64,000 nucleotides of DNA from Rufibacter glacialis (GCF_008271745.1 NZ_VKKZ01000026.1:62001-126000), one strand, 5' to 3'. Positions 8,641-17,396 are shown, counted from the first letter of the stretch. A program made the numbers and translations. Notes: generated by a model from the sequence alone, not told the origin.

Positions 8641-9183
8641 ATGCAGGTAACCAAATACCCCATAGAAGGAATAGTGGAGATCACGCCCAGGATTTTTGCC
8701 GATGAACGGGGAGCATTCCTGGAAACGTTCAGCGCCAAAGTTTTTGCCGAGGCCGGGATCACCGAGACCTTTGTACAGGACAACCTATCCGTTTCCAAAA
8801 AAGGGGTCCTGCGCGGCCTGCATTTTCAGAAGCCACCCTTCGCGCAGGCGAAACTGGTGAGCGTGACCGCCGGCAAAGCCTTGGATGTGGCGGTGGATCT
8901 CCGCAAAGGATCTCCCACCTATGGGCAACACGTTACCTGCCTGCTGGACGCGGAGAAGCGGAACCTGTTCTTTATTCCGGTAGGGTTCGCCCACGGTTTT
9001 GTGGCTTTGGAGGAAGGCACGGTTTTCCAGTACAAATGCAGCAATTACTATGACAAAGCCTCAGAAGGAGGCTTGCTGTGGAATGACCCGGCCCTGAACA
9101 TCAACTGGGGAATTGAGACGCCGCTGGTTTCAGAGAAAGACGAAATCCTGCCGGTTCTGGAAGGTTTTGAATCTCCTTTCTAA
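8641..9183 (+). CDS. rfbC: dTDP-4-dehydrorhamnose 3,5-epimerase
   Basis: A 180-residue cupin-fold epimerase of normal length. It has the VLRGLHFQKPPFAQAKLV segment with the catalytic His, the FIPVGFAHGF segment and the late VFQYKCSNYYDK segment with the catalytic Tyr. RfbC converts dTDP-4-keto-6-deoxyglucose to the rhamnose precursor for surface polysaccharide. rfbA, rfbB and rfbD are not in the window, so the rest of the pathway must be elsewhere. A strong terminator follows. Confidence 0.95.
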   Translation: MQVTKYPIEGIVEITPRIFADERGAFLETFSAKVFAEAGITETFVQDNLSVSKKGVLRGLHFQKPPFAQAKLVSVTAGKALDVAVDLRKGSPTYGQHVTCLLDAEKRNLFFIPVGFAHGFVALEEGTVFQYKCSNYYDKASEGGLLWNDPALNINWGIETPLVSEKDEILPVLEGFESPF

Positions 9184-9204
9184 GCGGTTGATACTTTAAG
9201 ATTC

Positions 9205-9244
9205 AAACCTCACAGGTCTTCAAGACCTGTGAGGTTTTTTTTAT
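9205..9244 (+). terminator. Intrinsic terminator of rfbC (family B hairpin)
   Basis: Arms AAACCTCACAGGTCTT and AAGACCTGTGAGGTTT form a 16-base perfect stem around one base, followed by a run of eight T residues. The same CCTCACAGGT palindrome recurs at 9400-9430 and 46992-47024 without a T run. Confidence 0.85.
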
Positions 9245-9297
9245 TCTTTATTCTGGTCTGTTTTTGAGAAAACAGGGGTGAAATGTAGTTAGCGGAA

Positions 9298-9478
9298 GAC
9301 ACTCGTAGGAGCTGCGCACACTACGAGGTCTTTGGTTGGGGCAATGGGTAGCATTAACCGTCATCTGAAATAAATTCTACGGCCTTGAGAAAAAGAAAAA
9401 ACCTCACAGGTTTTCAAAACCTGTGAGGTTTAAGACAGCTCCAAAGACCTCGTAGTGTGCGCAGCTCCTACGAGTGTC
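9298..9478. repeat. 38-base inverted repeat pair enclosing a second palindrome
   Basis: Bases 9298-9335 and 9441-9478 are perfect reverse complements (38 of 38), 105 bases apart. Each arm is itself partly palindromic (GACACTCGTAG near one end, CTACGAGGTC near the other). The spacer carries a perfect CCTCACAGGT-type hairpin at 9400-9430. The flanks do not show an obvious target-site duplication, and the inverted similarity continues imperfectly outwards. No ORF is present. Confidence 0.85.
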
Positions 9479-9496
9479 TCCGCCATTTGCGTTTCA

Positions 9497-9532
9497 GCCT
9501 TGTTTTGCCCAAATCTCCCCTAAAACAAAGGC
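9497..9532. repeat. Family A-like palindrome at the murF stop
   Basis: GCCTTGTTTT pairs with AAAACAAAGGC across a longer loop, with one extra A in the second arm. It ends 1 base from the murF stop codon. Confidence 0.5.
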
Positions 9533-9533
9533 C

Positions 9534-10820
9534 TTACAACAAATCCACCAGTGTCTCTAAGCCAATGCCGCGGGAGCCTTTGATCAGGACGTGGCTGTTT
9601 CTGATGGGGTGGTCTGTGAGCCATTGCACCAGCGCGCTTTTCTCAGCGAAGTACCGGAAATCAGGGTTGACCTCGGCGGCGTAACGCATTTCCTTGCCGC
9701 AGAGAAACACCTGCGTGAAGTTCTGCTGGTTTAACTGTTCGCCCAGGGCGCGGTGCTCGGGCTCGCTTTCCTGGCCCAGTTCCAGCATATCGCCTAAGAT
9801 CACTACCTTGGGTTCGCCGGCCATCTGCCCGAAGTTAGAGACAGACAAGGCCATGGAACTGGGGTTGGCGTTGTAGGCATCCAGCAGAATGGTGTTGGTG
9901 TCTTTCTGCACAATCTGCGAACGGTTGTTGGTGGGCATATAGCCGGCAATGGCCGCATTGATCTGCTCATGCGGCACCCCAAAATACTGACCGATGCAGG
10001 CCGCCGCCATCATGTTCTCAAAGTTGTAGGAACCCATCAGGTGCGTGTGTACTTCCTGGCCGTTGGCGGCGCGGTACACCACCTGCGGGGCGGCCTGTAA
10101 CAGCTCAGCAGAATAATCGTCTTCGGGCTGATAATAAGTTACTTTGGTGGGGATTCTGCGTACCATGCGCATGAGGTGTTCGTTAGAAGTATTCACGAAC
10201 ACGGTGCCGTTGGCTTTGTCCAGGTGCAGGTAAAGCTCACTCTTGGTGCGGGCCACGCCCTCCAGACTCCCGAAGCCCTCTAAATGCGCCTTGCCAATGT
10301 TGGTGATGAGGCCGTGGGTAGGCAGCGCGTACGAGCAGAGCTCTGCGATGTCGCCAGGGTGGTTGGCGCCCATCTCAATGATGGCTAGTTCATGCTCGGG
10401 CTGGATGCTGAGCAGGGTGAGTGGCACCCCGATGTGGTTATTCAGGTTGCCTTTGGTGCAGAGCACGTTGAATTTCTGGCTCAGGACCGCGTTGATGAGT
10501 TCTTTGGTGGTGGTTTTGCCGTTGCTGCCCGTGATGCCAATGATGGGGATGTCCAACTGGAGCCGGTGGTGCAGCGCCAGCGCCTGCAAGGCCTTCAGCG
10601 TATCTTCCACCTGAATGATGTGGGGACCGGTGATGGCCGGGTCCTGCACCACCGCGTACCGGGCGCCTTTTTCCAGGGCCATTTGCGCAAACTGGCTGCC
10701 TTTGAAATTGGGGCCGTCTAACGCGAAAAAAAGCGTGTTCTCTTGTTCGGCCCGGGAATCTGTGCTTACTTTCCGGCACTCCAGGTATTTTTGATACAGG
10801 TGCTCCACTAGCTCCGCCAT
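9534..10820 (-). CDS. murF: UDP-N-acetylmuramoyl-tripeptide--D-alanyl-D-alanine ligase
   Basis: MurF adds D-Ala-D-Ala to the UDP-MurNAc-tripeptide, the last cytoplasmic step of peptidoglycan precursor synthesis. The 428-residue protein has the Mur-ligase P-loop GITGSNGKTTTKELI (about residues 94-108), the central ATPase segment IIEMGANHPGDIAEL and a C-terminal domain with LLDAYNANPSSM and LGDMLELG. It stands alone, divergent from the FG-GAP gene with a 40-base shared upstream region. It is not inside a division-cell-wall cluster here. Confidence 0.96.
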   Translation of the reverse strand: MAELVEHLYQKYLECRKVSTDSRAEQENTLFFALDGPNFKGSQFAQMALEKGARYAVVQDPAITGPHIIQVEDTLKALQALALHHRLQLDIPIIGITGSNGKTTTKELINAVLSQKFNVLCTKGNLNNHIGVPLTLLSIQPEHELAIIEMGANHPGDIAELCSYALPTHGLITNIGKAHLEGFGSLEGVARTKSELYLHLDKANGTVFVNTSNEHLMRMVRRIPTKVTYYQPEDDYSAELLQAAPQVVYRAANGQEVHTHLMGSYNFENMMAAACIGQYFGVPHEQINAAIAGYMPTNNRSQIVQKDTNTILLDAYNANPSSMALSVSNFGQMAGEPKVVILGDMLELGQESEPEHRALGEQLNQQNFTQVFLCGKEMRYAAEVNPDFRYFAEKSALVQWLTDHPIRNSHVLIKGSRGIGLETLVDLL

Positions 10821-10860
10821 AGTTTAGGTAGTATTGCTTTTACGTCTAGGATACGAATAA

Positions 10861-13098
10861 ATGAATCGAGCATTAAAGGTACTAGCCTTTTTTTTAACTT
10901 GGATAGCCTGGCCCGGGCAATCGCTGTGGGCGCAGGCACCTATCCGGCTGCAGGAAGCCGCGGGGCCTACGGTCCAATCTCAGGGGGGGCAGCAAATGCG
11001 TCTGCCGTGGGCCGGAGGGTTCAACAGCCCGCAGTTCTCGGCCATTGACCTGAACCAAGACGGGCAGCAGGATCTGTTCGTCTTTGACCGCAGCTCACAG
11101 CAGGTGACCACCTATCTGGCCGTGCAAACAAACGGCACCTGGACGTATCGGCACGCGCCGCAGTATGCCAGCGCCTTCCCCAAAGGGCTGCGGTTCTTTG
11201 CGCTGCTCCGCGATTTCACCTGTGACGGCCTGCCTGATCTTTTCACCGCCACCAACCTGGGCGTCGCGGTATACACCAATATTTCCTCGGCCAGTTCAGG
11301 CCCCCGTTTCAACCTCACGCACCCCGTCCTGAACTTCAACACCGACGCCAACCTGCTGGTGGGGGCTGAAGATATGCCGGCTATTGTGGACATGGACGGT
11401 GACGGTGACCTGGATATCCTTTCCTGGGAGTGGTCACAGGGCACCGTGCTGGAGTATTTCCGGAATGAGCAGGTAGAGCAGGGCCTTCCCTGCGGAACCC
11501 TCAAATTCACCCGGGCCTCGTCTAAGTGGGGACAGGTGACCCGCTGCGTGGGGACCTGCAACAACTACCGCTTCAACAACGAGACCTGCCCTTCTACCCA
11601 CCATATTGGCGGCTCCAGCGTGCTGCCCTTAGACCTGAACGCCGATGGGGTGCTGGATCTGCTGGCAGGCCATGACGATTGCCCCGATCTGGTCAGCCTG
11701 TTCAATACCGGCACCACCCTGCAACCCAAGATCACCAGTGCCGAGTACAACCTGCCGCCGTTCATCACGGGGCCGCAACTAAGTGTCTTCCCGGCCGCCT
11801 ATTACCTGGATGTCACCTTTGACAAAATCCCAGATCTGGTGGTAGCACCTAACATGACCTCCAACTCGCACCAGAACGTGGACCTGAAGAATTCGGTGTG
11901 GGTGTACCCCAATACCGGAACCGCCCAGAACCCCAGGTTCGAGAGCCCGCGCCAGCCATTCCTGCAAGATCAGATGATAGATGTAGGAGAGGGCGCCGCT
12001 CCCGCCCTGGCCAAAATTAGCGGTACTGAGGTGTTGGATCTGGTGGTGGGGAATACCGCGGTGTTGGAGAATGGCCGCTATTCCGCTTCTATTGCGTTTT
12101 ACCAAAACAAGGGCACAAACAGCCAGGCTGTTTTTGAGGCGACAGACCCCGACTACCTGGGGTTCTCGGCCCAGAACCTGCTTTCCCTCAAGCCCCAGTT
12201 TCTGGACCTGAACGCCGACGGGAAAGTTGATCTTGCCTGGAGCGCCTATCGGCCCGCTACCAATTCCATGGAATTCAAATATGTGCTGAACCAGGCCGCA
12301 TCTGGGCAATCCGCGCAGTTTTCCCTGGCTAATGCCGTCACCGTGCCCGGTCTCCTGCTTTTCAGGGGAGACACGCCGTACCTGTATGATGTAGACAAAG
12401 ACGGCAAGGTGGATGTGCTCATCGGCCGGTCTTCCGGGGGCCTTACCTATTTCCGGAACACCGGTACTTCCACGGCACCTACTTGGTCGCTGGTGACCGA
12501 TGCGCTGGGCGGCATTGGGGCCAACGGAGAGCGGCGGCGCCTGCAGGTCACCGTAGCCGACCTGAACCAAGACGGGCAACCAGATTTGCTTACTACTGAT
12601 GACAGCGGTCAGCTGCGGGCGTACCCCGGTTTTCAGGCCCATGTTTCCGGCACGTTTCCGCAGGAACAGGACATTTTCTGGCAACCCCTGGCGCAGCAGT
12701 ACGGGATTGCCAATTTCGGGGCCGGCATGATCCTGGCCGCGGCCAACCTGGACCAGGGCACGAACCAACTGCCGGAGATTCTGGTAGGCACCCACGCCGG
12801 GGGGCTTCGGTTCCTGAAAGCCATCTCAGAACCCCTCAGCGTGCCCAACCCCACAGAGGATGCCCTGGCCGTGCAACTGTTCCCCAACCCGGCTGACCAG
12901 GTGGTGCAGCTACTCACCCAAAAGAACGCCACCTACCAGTTGCACAACGCAGCCGGGAAATTGATAGGGCGGGGGAAAACAGAGGCAGGGCAACCCCACA
13001 CCATCTCTACCAAAGCCTTGGCCGCCGGACTTTACGTGGTGCGGGTGCAAACCGCCGACGAACGTATCGTGACGCATAAACTGGTGGTGCGGCATTAA
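10861..13098 (+). CDS. Secreted FG-GAP/VCBS-repeat protein with T9SS type A sorting domain
   Basis: A 745-residue protein with a signal peptide (MNRALKVLAFFLTWIAWPGQ...) and at least six FG-GAP/VCBS-type calcium-loop repeats, such as DLNQDGQQDLFVFD, DMDGDGDLDILS, DLNADGVLDLLAG and DVDKDGKVDVLIG, suggesting a beta-propeller. The last 75 residues begin FPNPADQVVQLL and end in a short basic beta strand, the Por/T9SS type A sorting domain, so export across the outer membrane and cleavage or anchoring by T9SS is expected. The ligand is unknown. A family A palindrome begins 3 bases after the stop. Confidence 0.9.
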   Translation: MNRALKVLAFFLTWIAWPGQSLWAQAPIRLQEAAGPTVQSQGGQQMRLPWAGGFNSPQFSAIDLNQDGQQDLFVFDRSSQQVTTYLAVQTNGTWTYRHAPQYASAFPKGLRFFALLRDFTCDGLPDLFTATNLGVAVYTNISSASSGPRFNLTHPVLNFNTDANLLVGAEDMPAIVDMDGDGDLDILSWEWSQGTVLEYFRNEQVEQGLPCGTLKFTRASSKWGQVTRCVGTCNNYRFNNETCPSTHHIGGSSVLPLDLNADGVLDLLAGHDDCPDLVSLFNTGTTLQPKITSAEYNLPPFITGPQLSVFPAAYYLDVTFDKIPDLVVAPNMTSNSHQNVDLKNSVWVYPNTGTAQNPRFESPRQPFLQDQMIDVGEGAAPALAKISGTEVLDLVVGNTAVLENGRYSASIAFYQNKGTNSQAVFEATDPDYLGFSAQNLLSLKPQFLDLNADGKVDLAWSAYRPATNSMEFKYVLNQAASGQSAQFSLANAVTVPGLLLFRGDTPYLYDVDKDGKVDVLIGRSSGGLTYFRNTGTSTAPTWSLVTDALGGIGANGERRRLQVTVADLNQDGQPDLLTTDDSGQLRAYPGFQAHVSGTFPQEQDIFWQPLAQQYGIANFGAGMILAAANLDQGTNQLPEILVGTHAGGLRFLKAISEPLSVPNPTEDALAVQLFPNPADQVVQLLTQKNATYQLHNAAGKLIGRGKTEAGQPHTISTKALAAGLYVVRVQTADERIVTHKLVVRH

Positions 13099-13101
13099 AA
13101 A

Positions 13102-13155
13102 CCAAAGCCTGTTTCAGGACTGTTTCTTGCAAAACAGCCCTGAAACAGGCTTTGG
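13102..13155. repeat. Family A palindrome, longest copy
   Basis: Arms of 24 bases starting CCAAAGCCTGTTTCAGG pair with one wobble around a 6-base loop. It starts 3 bases after the stop of the FG-GAP gene and probably marks or stabilises the transcript end. Confidence 0.8.
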
Positions 13156-13325
13156 CAACTTCAGTGAGGCGACAGCCTCAGGAAAGAATGGCGTTTAGTT
13201 GACGGTTGTCTAGTTCGCCCACAAGATCCTTCCAGGATGACAAAAGGAGAGGAGCAGGATTTCTGAGGAGATTACTAGGGAGGACTATCCTTACCGCCTT
13301 CCTTCATCCTCCATCCTTCTCTCAA

Positions 13326-13388
13326 TCATTCATTCATTCATTCATTCATTCATTCATTCATTCATTCATTCATTCATTCATTCATTCA
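13326..13388. repeat. TCAT tetranucleotide microsatellite
   Basis: About 15.75 uninterrupted copies of TCAT span 63 bases, flanked by degenerate CAATCATTC words. It lies 29 bases beyond the 3' end of the omega-amidase gene, outside any supported coding region. Such tracts can change length by slippage. Confidence 0.9.
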
Positions 13389-13417
13389 ATCTCTCCATCA
13401 CTCAATCATTCAATAAT

Positions 13418-14197
13418 TCAATCAACCCCCAGCGTGAACGCGTCGGCGTCCAGGTGCCAGGGGAGTTTCTGGCGGGTTTCTTCCAGGTGCTGGCGGGATA
13501 GGGTGATGGTGGTGACGGCTTCCTCGTGTTCATGGTGGGCCAGTTCCTCGCCCAGGAGGTTGTAGGCGGCGGAGTCGCCGGCGTAGGCGTGGCCTTTGGC
13601 ATCAATGCCAACGCGGTTCACGCCTATGCAATAGGCCAGGTTCTCAATGGCGCGGGCCTTCAGGAGCGTTTGCCAGGCCAGGCGGCGGCGGTCGGGCCAA
13701 CTGGCAATGTAGATGAGCACGTCATACGAGATGGGCGTGTTTCTGGACCAGACCGGGAACCGAAGGTCATAGCACACCAACGGGCAGATATTCCAGCCTT
13801 TCACCTCCACGATCAGTTTCTGGGTGCCGGGCGAATAGGCTTCGCACTCCCCGGCCATTCTAAAGAGGTGACGCTTGTCATAGTGGGCGTAGGTGCCGTC
13901 AAGGCGCATCCAGACCAGGCGGTTGTAGTACTGGCCGTTCTCTTGGATGATGAGGCTGCCCATGACCACCGCATCGCGCTGTTGCGCCATCTGCCGCATC
14001 CAGGCCACAGAAGGTCCGTCCATTTCCTCGGCCAGGGCCGGGGCATCCATGCTGAAACCGGTGGTGAACATCTCGGGCAGAATGATCAGGTCCGTTTGGG
14101 GCAACTGTTCTATCTTGGCTTGGAAGTTAGCGCGGTTGGCGGCGGCATCATGCCAGGCAAGGTCTAGCTGGAGAAGGGAAACGCGGAGGTCCGTCAT
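13418..14197 (-). CDS. Nitrilase-superfamily amidohydrolase (omega-amidase/YafV-like)
   Basis: A 259-residue carbon-nitrogen hydrolase with the full catalytic triad: Glu42 (LPEMFTTGFS), Lys108 (YDKRHLF) and Cys142 (CPLVCYDLRFPVW). Length and motifs match the YafV/Nit2 omega-amidase branch, which hydrolyses alpha-ketoglutaramate or alpha-ketosuccinamate. The nearby minus-strand transaminase (15368-16516) is of the kind that makes such keto-amides when glutamine is amino donor, so the two probably act in methionine salvage or glutamine transamination. The 3' end faces the microsatellite. Confidence 0.88.
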   Translation of the reverse strand: MTDLRVSLLQLDLAWHDAAANRANFQAKIEQLPQTDLIILPEMFTTGFSMDAPALAEEMDGPSVAWMRQMAQQRDAVVMGSLIIQENGQYYNRLVWMRLDGTYAHYDKRHLFRMAGECEAYSPGTQKLIVEVKGWNICPLVCYDLRFPVWSRNTPISYDVLIYIASWPDRRRLAWQTLLKARAIENLAYCIGVNRVGIDAKGHAYAGDSAAYNLLGEELAHHEHEEAVTTITLSRQHLEETRQKLPWHLDADAFTLGVD

Positions 14198-14312
14198 TGT
14201 TAATCTGGAATTAAGAATCAGGAATTAATTGCGGTTTTCTGGGAACAGGCTAACCTATTCCTTACCACCTACGATAAAGGTAGGTACTTACGGTTACATC
14301 AAACAATCCCCC

Positions 14313-14852
14313 ATGGAGATTCAAAAGAAAAAGATTGCCATTGACATGGACGAGGTCATGGCTGACCCCATTGAGAAATTCATCAACCTATATAACCAGG
14401 ATTTCGCCCTGGACCTGAAGCTGGAGGCGCTGCACGGAAAGGAAATCTATGAGGCCGTGCCGCCTGAACACTCCGACAAGGTCTGGGAATACATCAACGC
14501 CGAGGGGTTCTTCCGAGACCTTACCGTCATCCCAGACAGCCAGGAAGTGATCAAAGCCCTTACCGAGAAATACGAGGTATTCATTGTGAGCGCCGGCATG
14601 GAGTTCCGGAATTCGCTGATCGACAAGTTCGACTGGCTACAGGACCATTTCCCGTTCATCAGTTGGCGCAACTACGTGCTTTGCGGCGACAAAAGCATCA
14701 TTGGGGCCGACATCATGATTGATGACCGCCCCAAGAACCTGATCACCTTCTCCGGCGAGCGCAAGCTCCTCTTTACCTCGCCGCACAACGTGAACATCCT
14801 GGAATTTGAGCGCGTGAGCACCTGGCAAGAAGTAGCCGAGAAACTGCTGTAA
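14313..14852 (+). CDS. 5'(3')-deoxyribonucleotidase-like HAD phosphatase
   Basis: A 179-residue HAD-superfamily protein. The N-terminal motif IAIDMDEVMADP supplies the nucleophile Asp and acid/base Asp (DxDxV). A later VSAGMEF segment and IDDRPKN give motifs II and III of the NT5C-type deoxyribonucleotidases, which dephosphorylate nucleoside monophosphates. I chose the ATG at 14313 because the upstream extension in the same frame has no homologous character and the Met leads straight into the first HAD strand. It lies between two minus-strand genes. Confidence 0.8.
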   Translation: MEIQKKKIAIDMDEVMADPIEKFINLYNQDFALDLKLEALHGKEIYEAVPPEHSDKVWEYINAEGFFRDLTVIPDSQEVIKALTEKYEVFIVSAGMEFRNSLIDKFDWLQDHFPFISWRNYVLCGDKSIIGADIMIDDRPKNLITFSGERKLLFTSPHNVNILEFERVSTWQEVAEKLL

Positions 14853-15367
14853 TGGTAAGGTTGTTTTAGAGCTGTTTTGAACCTGTTTAGTAAAGGAACC
14901 GCCACTAACTCTTGCCCTTGCTGCGTGTTTTCACCAGCAAGCGAAAAGGCTCCTGCGTCTGGATCGTTGGCCTCTGGGAACACCAACAATGGCGGCTGGG
15001 CTGTTTATTTTTGTTCTGTACTAAACAGGTTCATACCGCGAAAAGGGTTTGAAACGTAATTGAAGCAATTCCTCCTATTTTGTCATCCTGAAAGGATCTT
15101 GTGAGCGGACTAGAAAAGCAGGAGTCTAACAGCCATTGCCGTAGTGGTGAAACGGAAAAGCTGTGGGCACAGACACTCGCAGGTCTGAAAGACGCTGCGA
15201 GGTCTTTTGAGCAAGCGAAGTTGTTCTTGGTTGCTAGCCGTTGTTGGTGTTTTCACCAACAACCAGAAAGACACCTGCTCCCAAAAGGACAACTGCATTG
15301 GAAAGGGCAACCATAAGGGATTGCCCCTACAACTCAGGACTCAAGACTCAGAACTCAGAACTCGAGC
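14853..15367. repeat. 515-base spacer with dispersed hairpins
   Basis: No coding region is supported. It holds a family C hairpin at 15171-15205 (AGACACTCGCAG with CTGCGAGGTCT) and a perfect GTTGTTGGTG/CACCAACAAC hairpin with a TTTT loop at 15240-15263. A partial family A word lies near 14861-14890. Fragments such as CACCAGCAAGCG and ACACCAACAATGG look like decayed copies of the same CACCAAC repeat. Confidence 0.7.
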
Positions 15368-16516
15368 TTACAACCGGCTTAGCCGGTTGGCAGCGGCCCG
15401 TAGCGTTTCTTCCATCTTAGCGAAGCAGAACCGGATCACGCCATTGTCTACGGCATTGTGGTAAAAAACCGAGACCGGGATCACTGCCACGCCCGCTTCT
15501 TTGGTGAGCCACTGGGCGAATTCCACATCTGGTGCTTTGGAGATCTGGCGGTAGCGCGCCAGCTGGAAGTAGGTGCCGGCGCAGGGCAGCAACTCAAATT
15601 TGGAGGGCTGCAACAGGGAGGCGAATAAATCCCGCTTCTGCTGGTAAAACTGCGGCAGGGAAAGGTAGTGCTCGGGGTGGTCCAGGTAATGGGCCAGGGC
15701 GTGCTGCAGGGGCGTGGCGGTACTGAAGGTGAGGTACTGGTGTACCTTCCGGAATTCAACCGTTAAGGCCGCAGGCGCGATGCAATACCCCACTTTCCAG
15801 CCGGTGGTATGGTACGTCTTCCCGAAGGAGGAAACCACGAACGCCCGCTGGGCCAGCGCCGGTACCGTAAGCACACTCGCGTGCGGCTGCCCGTCAAAGA
15901 CCATGTGCTCATACACTTCGTCGCTGAGGATCAGGAACGGGTGCTGTTCAGAGAGGCGCGTGAGGGCCTCCAGGTCGGCTGCCTTCCACACCGCGCCGCT
16001 GGGGTTATGCGGGGAATTGATGATGAGCAGCCGTGTCTTAGGGGTCAGGCTTTCGGCCACTTTTTCCCAATCCACGCTGAAATCAGGAAACCGCAGAGGC
16101 ACGAACACCGGCACGCCGCCGCTCAGCTCAATGGCGGGCACATACGAATCATAGCAGGGTTCCAGCACCAGCACCTCATCGCCGGGTTGCACCACGGCGG
16201 CAATGGCGGCAAACAAGGCCTCGGTAGCGCCAGACGTGACCGTGACCTCCAAGTCTGGGTCGCAGGCATGGCCGTAGAGCTGCTGCGTTTTCTGGCTGAT
16301 TTTCTGCCGTAGCAGCAAAAGACCGGGGCTAGGAGCGTATTGGTTGTGCCCGGCCCGCATGGCCTCTGCCACCAACTCCACCAACTCCGGCGGGCAGTCA
16401 AAATCCGGGAACCCCTGCGACAGGTTGATGGCCCCGTGCTGCTGCGCCAGCTGGCTCATGGTAGAGAAGATGGTGGTGCCTACGGTAGGTAGTTTGCTTT
16501 GCAGAGAAATGCCCAT
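15368..16516 (-). CDS. PLP-dependent aminotransferase (methionine/glutamine transaminase, YbdL-like)
   Basis: A 382-residue fold-type I aminotransferase. The PLP lysine is Lys233 in SSFGKTYHTTGWKVGY. Other hallmarks are NLSQGFPDFDCP near residue 31, the Asn in INSPHNPSGAVW and the DEVYEH segment. The GFPDFD and YHTTGWK signatures are those of the YbdL/kynurenine-aminotransferase group, which prefers methionine, glutamine and aromatic amino acids. The UDG-like gene is 54 bases upstream on the same strand. With the omega-amidase at 13418-14197 it forms a plausible transaminase/omega-amidase pair, though a plus-strand gene lies between them. Confidence 0.88.
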   Translation of the reverse strand: MGISLQSKLPTVGTTIFSTMSQLAQQHGAINLSQGFPDFDCPPELVELVAEAMRAGHNQYAPSPGLLLLRQKISQKTQQLYGHACDPDLEVTVTSGATEALFAAIAAVVQPGDEVLVLEPCYDSYVPAIELSGGVPVFVPLRFPDFSVDWEKVAESLTPKTRLLIINSPHNPSGAVWKAADLEALTRLSEQHPFLILSDEVYEHMVFDGQPHASVLTVPALAQRAFVVSSFGKTYHTTGWKVGYCIAPAALTVEFRKVHQYLTFSTATPLQHALAHYLDHPEHYLSLPQFYQQKRDLFASLLQPSKFELLPCAGTYFQLARYRQISKAPDVEFAQWLTKEAGVAVIPVSVFYHNAVDNGVIRFCFAKMEETLRAAANRLSRL

Positions 16517-16570
16517 GGTGCGGTTTTTAGCCTGTTTTGGTGAAAATAAAGAAAAAACGGTTCCGTCTGG

Positions 16571-17149
16571 TTAGGTGGGAACCGTGCTTTGCACAATTTC
16601 CTGCAGGGTGGGCACCACCTCGCGCTCAAACCACGGGTGCCGCTTAAACCAGGCAATGTTGCGGGGCGAGGGGTGGGGCAGCGGCAGGTAACGGGGCAGG
16701 TACTCTTGCCAGGCTTCCACGGTCTGGGTAAGGGTGGCCTTGGCGGCCGAACCCAGGAAAGCCCGTTGGGCGTACGTGCCAATGAGCAGGGTGAGCTTGA
16801 TGTTGGGCAGCAGCGGCAGCAACTGCGGGTGCCAATGCCGGAAACACTCCGGCCGGGGCGGAAGATCGCCTGACTTGCCGGTGCCCGGGTAGCAGAAGGC
16901 GGTGGGCACAATGGCCACGTGCGCCTCATTGTAGAATGCATCGGGCGTGAGCCCGAGCCAGGAGCGCAGGCGTTTGCCGCTCTGGTCATCCCACGGAATA
17001 CCGCTGGCGTGGACCTTGGTGCCGGGCGCCTGCCCCACAATGAGCAACTGCGCCGTAGCAGAGGCCCGCAGCACCGGGCGGGGGCCGTGCGGCAAGTGCG
17101 CGGCGCACAACTGGCAGGCTCTGATCTGGGGAAGCAGTTCTTCTAGCAT
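16571..17149 (-). CDS. Uracil-DNA glycosylase family protein, probable Fe-S cluster
   Basis: A 192-residue member of the UDG superfamily. Motif 1 is GQAPGTKVHASGIPWDD (near residue 39) and the C-terminal motif is LPLPHPSPRN, the leucine-loop/His region. Four cysteines (Cys12, Cys15, Cys86, Cys102) are spaced like the 4Fe-4S ligands of family 4 enzymes. It probably removes uracil or a related damaged base from DNA; the exact subfamily and substrate are not clear. It is transcribed ahead of the aminotransferase gene. Confidence 0.8.
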   Translation of the reverse strand: MLEELLPQIRACQLCAAHLPHGPRPVLRASATAQLLIVGQAPGTKVHASGIPWDDQSGKRLRSWLGLTPDAFYNEAHVAIVPTAFCYPGTGKSGDLPPRPECFRHWHPQLLPLLPNIKLTLLIGTYAQRAFLGSAAKATLTQTVEAWQEYLPRYLPLPHPSPRNIAWFKRHPWFEREVVPTLQEIVQSTVPT

Positions 17150-17363
17150 GGGACGTGGTTTTAGGGCTTGCTTACATTTTGATTTTGTAGGCGAAAAAGG
17201 CCAGAGGGAGGTTCTGCGGAAGCGTTTTTTGAGCCGCGTAGCAGCGCTATGGGGCGAGAAAAAAGCAAACGCAGGTTCTTGCTATGGAATTTTGCAGCGC
17301 AAAAGACAAATTTAAGCATGCTCTTAGGGCTAATTTCAGGAAAAGCGGGCAAAAACGGGTAGC

Positions 17364-17396
17364 AAAAAAGAAGCCGATGCGCTGGGCACCGGCTTC
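17364..17396 (-). terminator. Intrinsic terminator after the 36-residue ORF
   Basis: On the minus strand a GAAGCCGGTGC stem-loop is followed directly by TTTTTT. It lies 22 bases beyond the stop of the small ORF at 17419-17529, closing the transcript that begins with the disordered-protein gene. Confidence 0.8.

Noticed and set aside
9298-9478. Terminal inverted repeats of a complete insertion sequence
   Set aside because: Only 105 bases lie between the arms, there is no transposase ORF and no clear target-site duplication. Kept as a repeat element instead.
11779-12795. 338-codon antisense ORF inside the FG-GAP gene
   Set aside because: It mirrors the codon bias of the GC-rich sense gene, lacks a protein-like pattern or start context, and the sense frame has clear repeats, a signal and a sorting domain.
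13326-13388. CRISPR array
   Set aside because: Units are 4 bases with no spacers, so this is a simple sequence repeat. No other regularly spaced repeat was found.
13206-13565. ORF reading through the TCAT tract as a Phe-Ile-His-Ser repeat
   Set aside because: The repeat is a DNA microsatellite; the frame overlaps the omega-amidase gene end and has no independent support.
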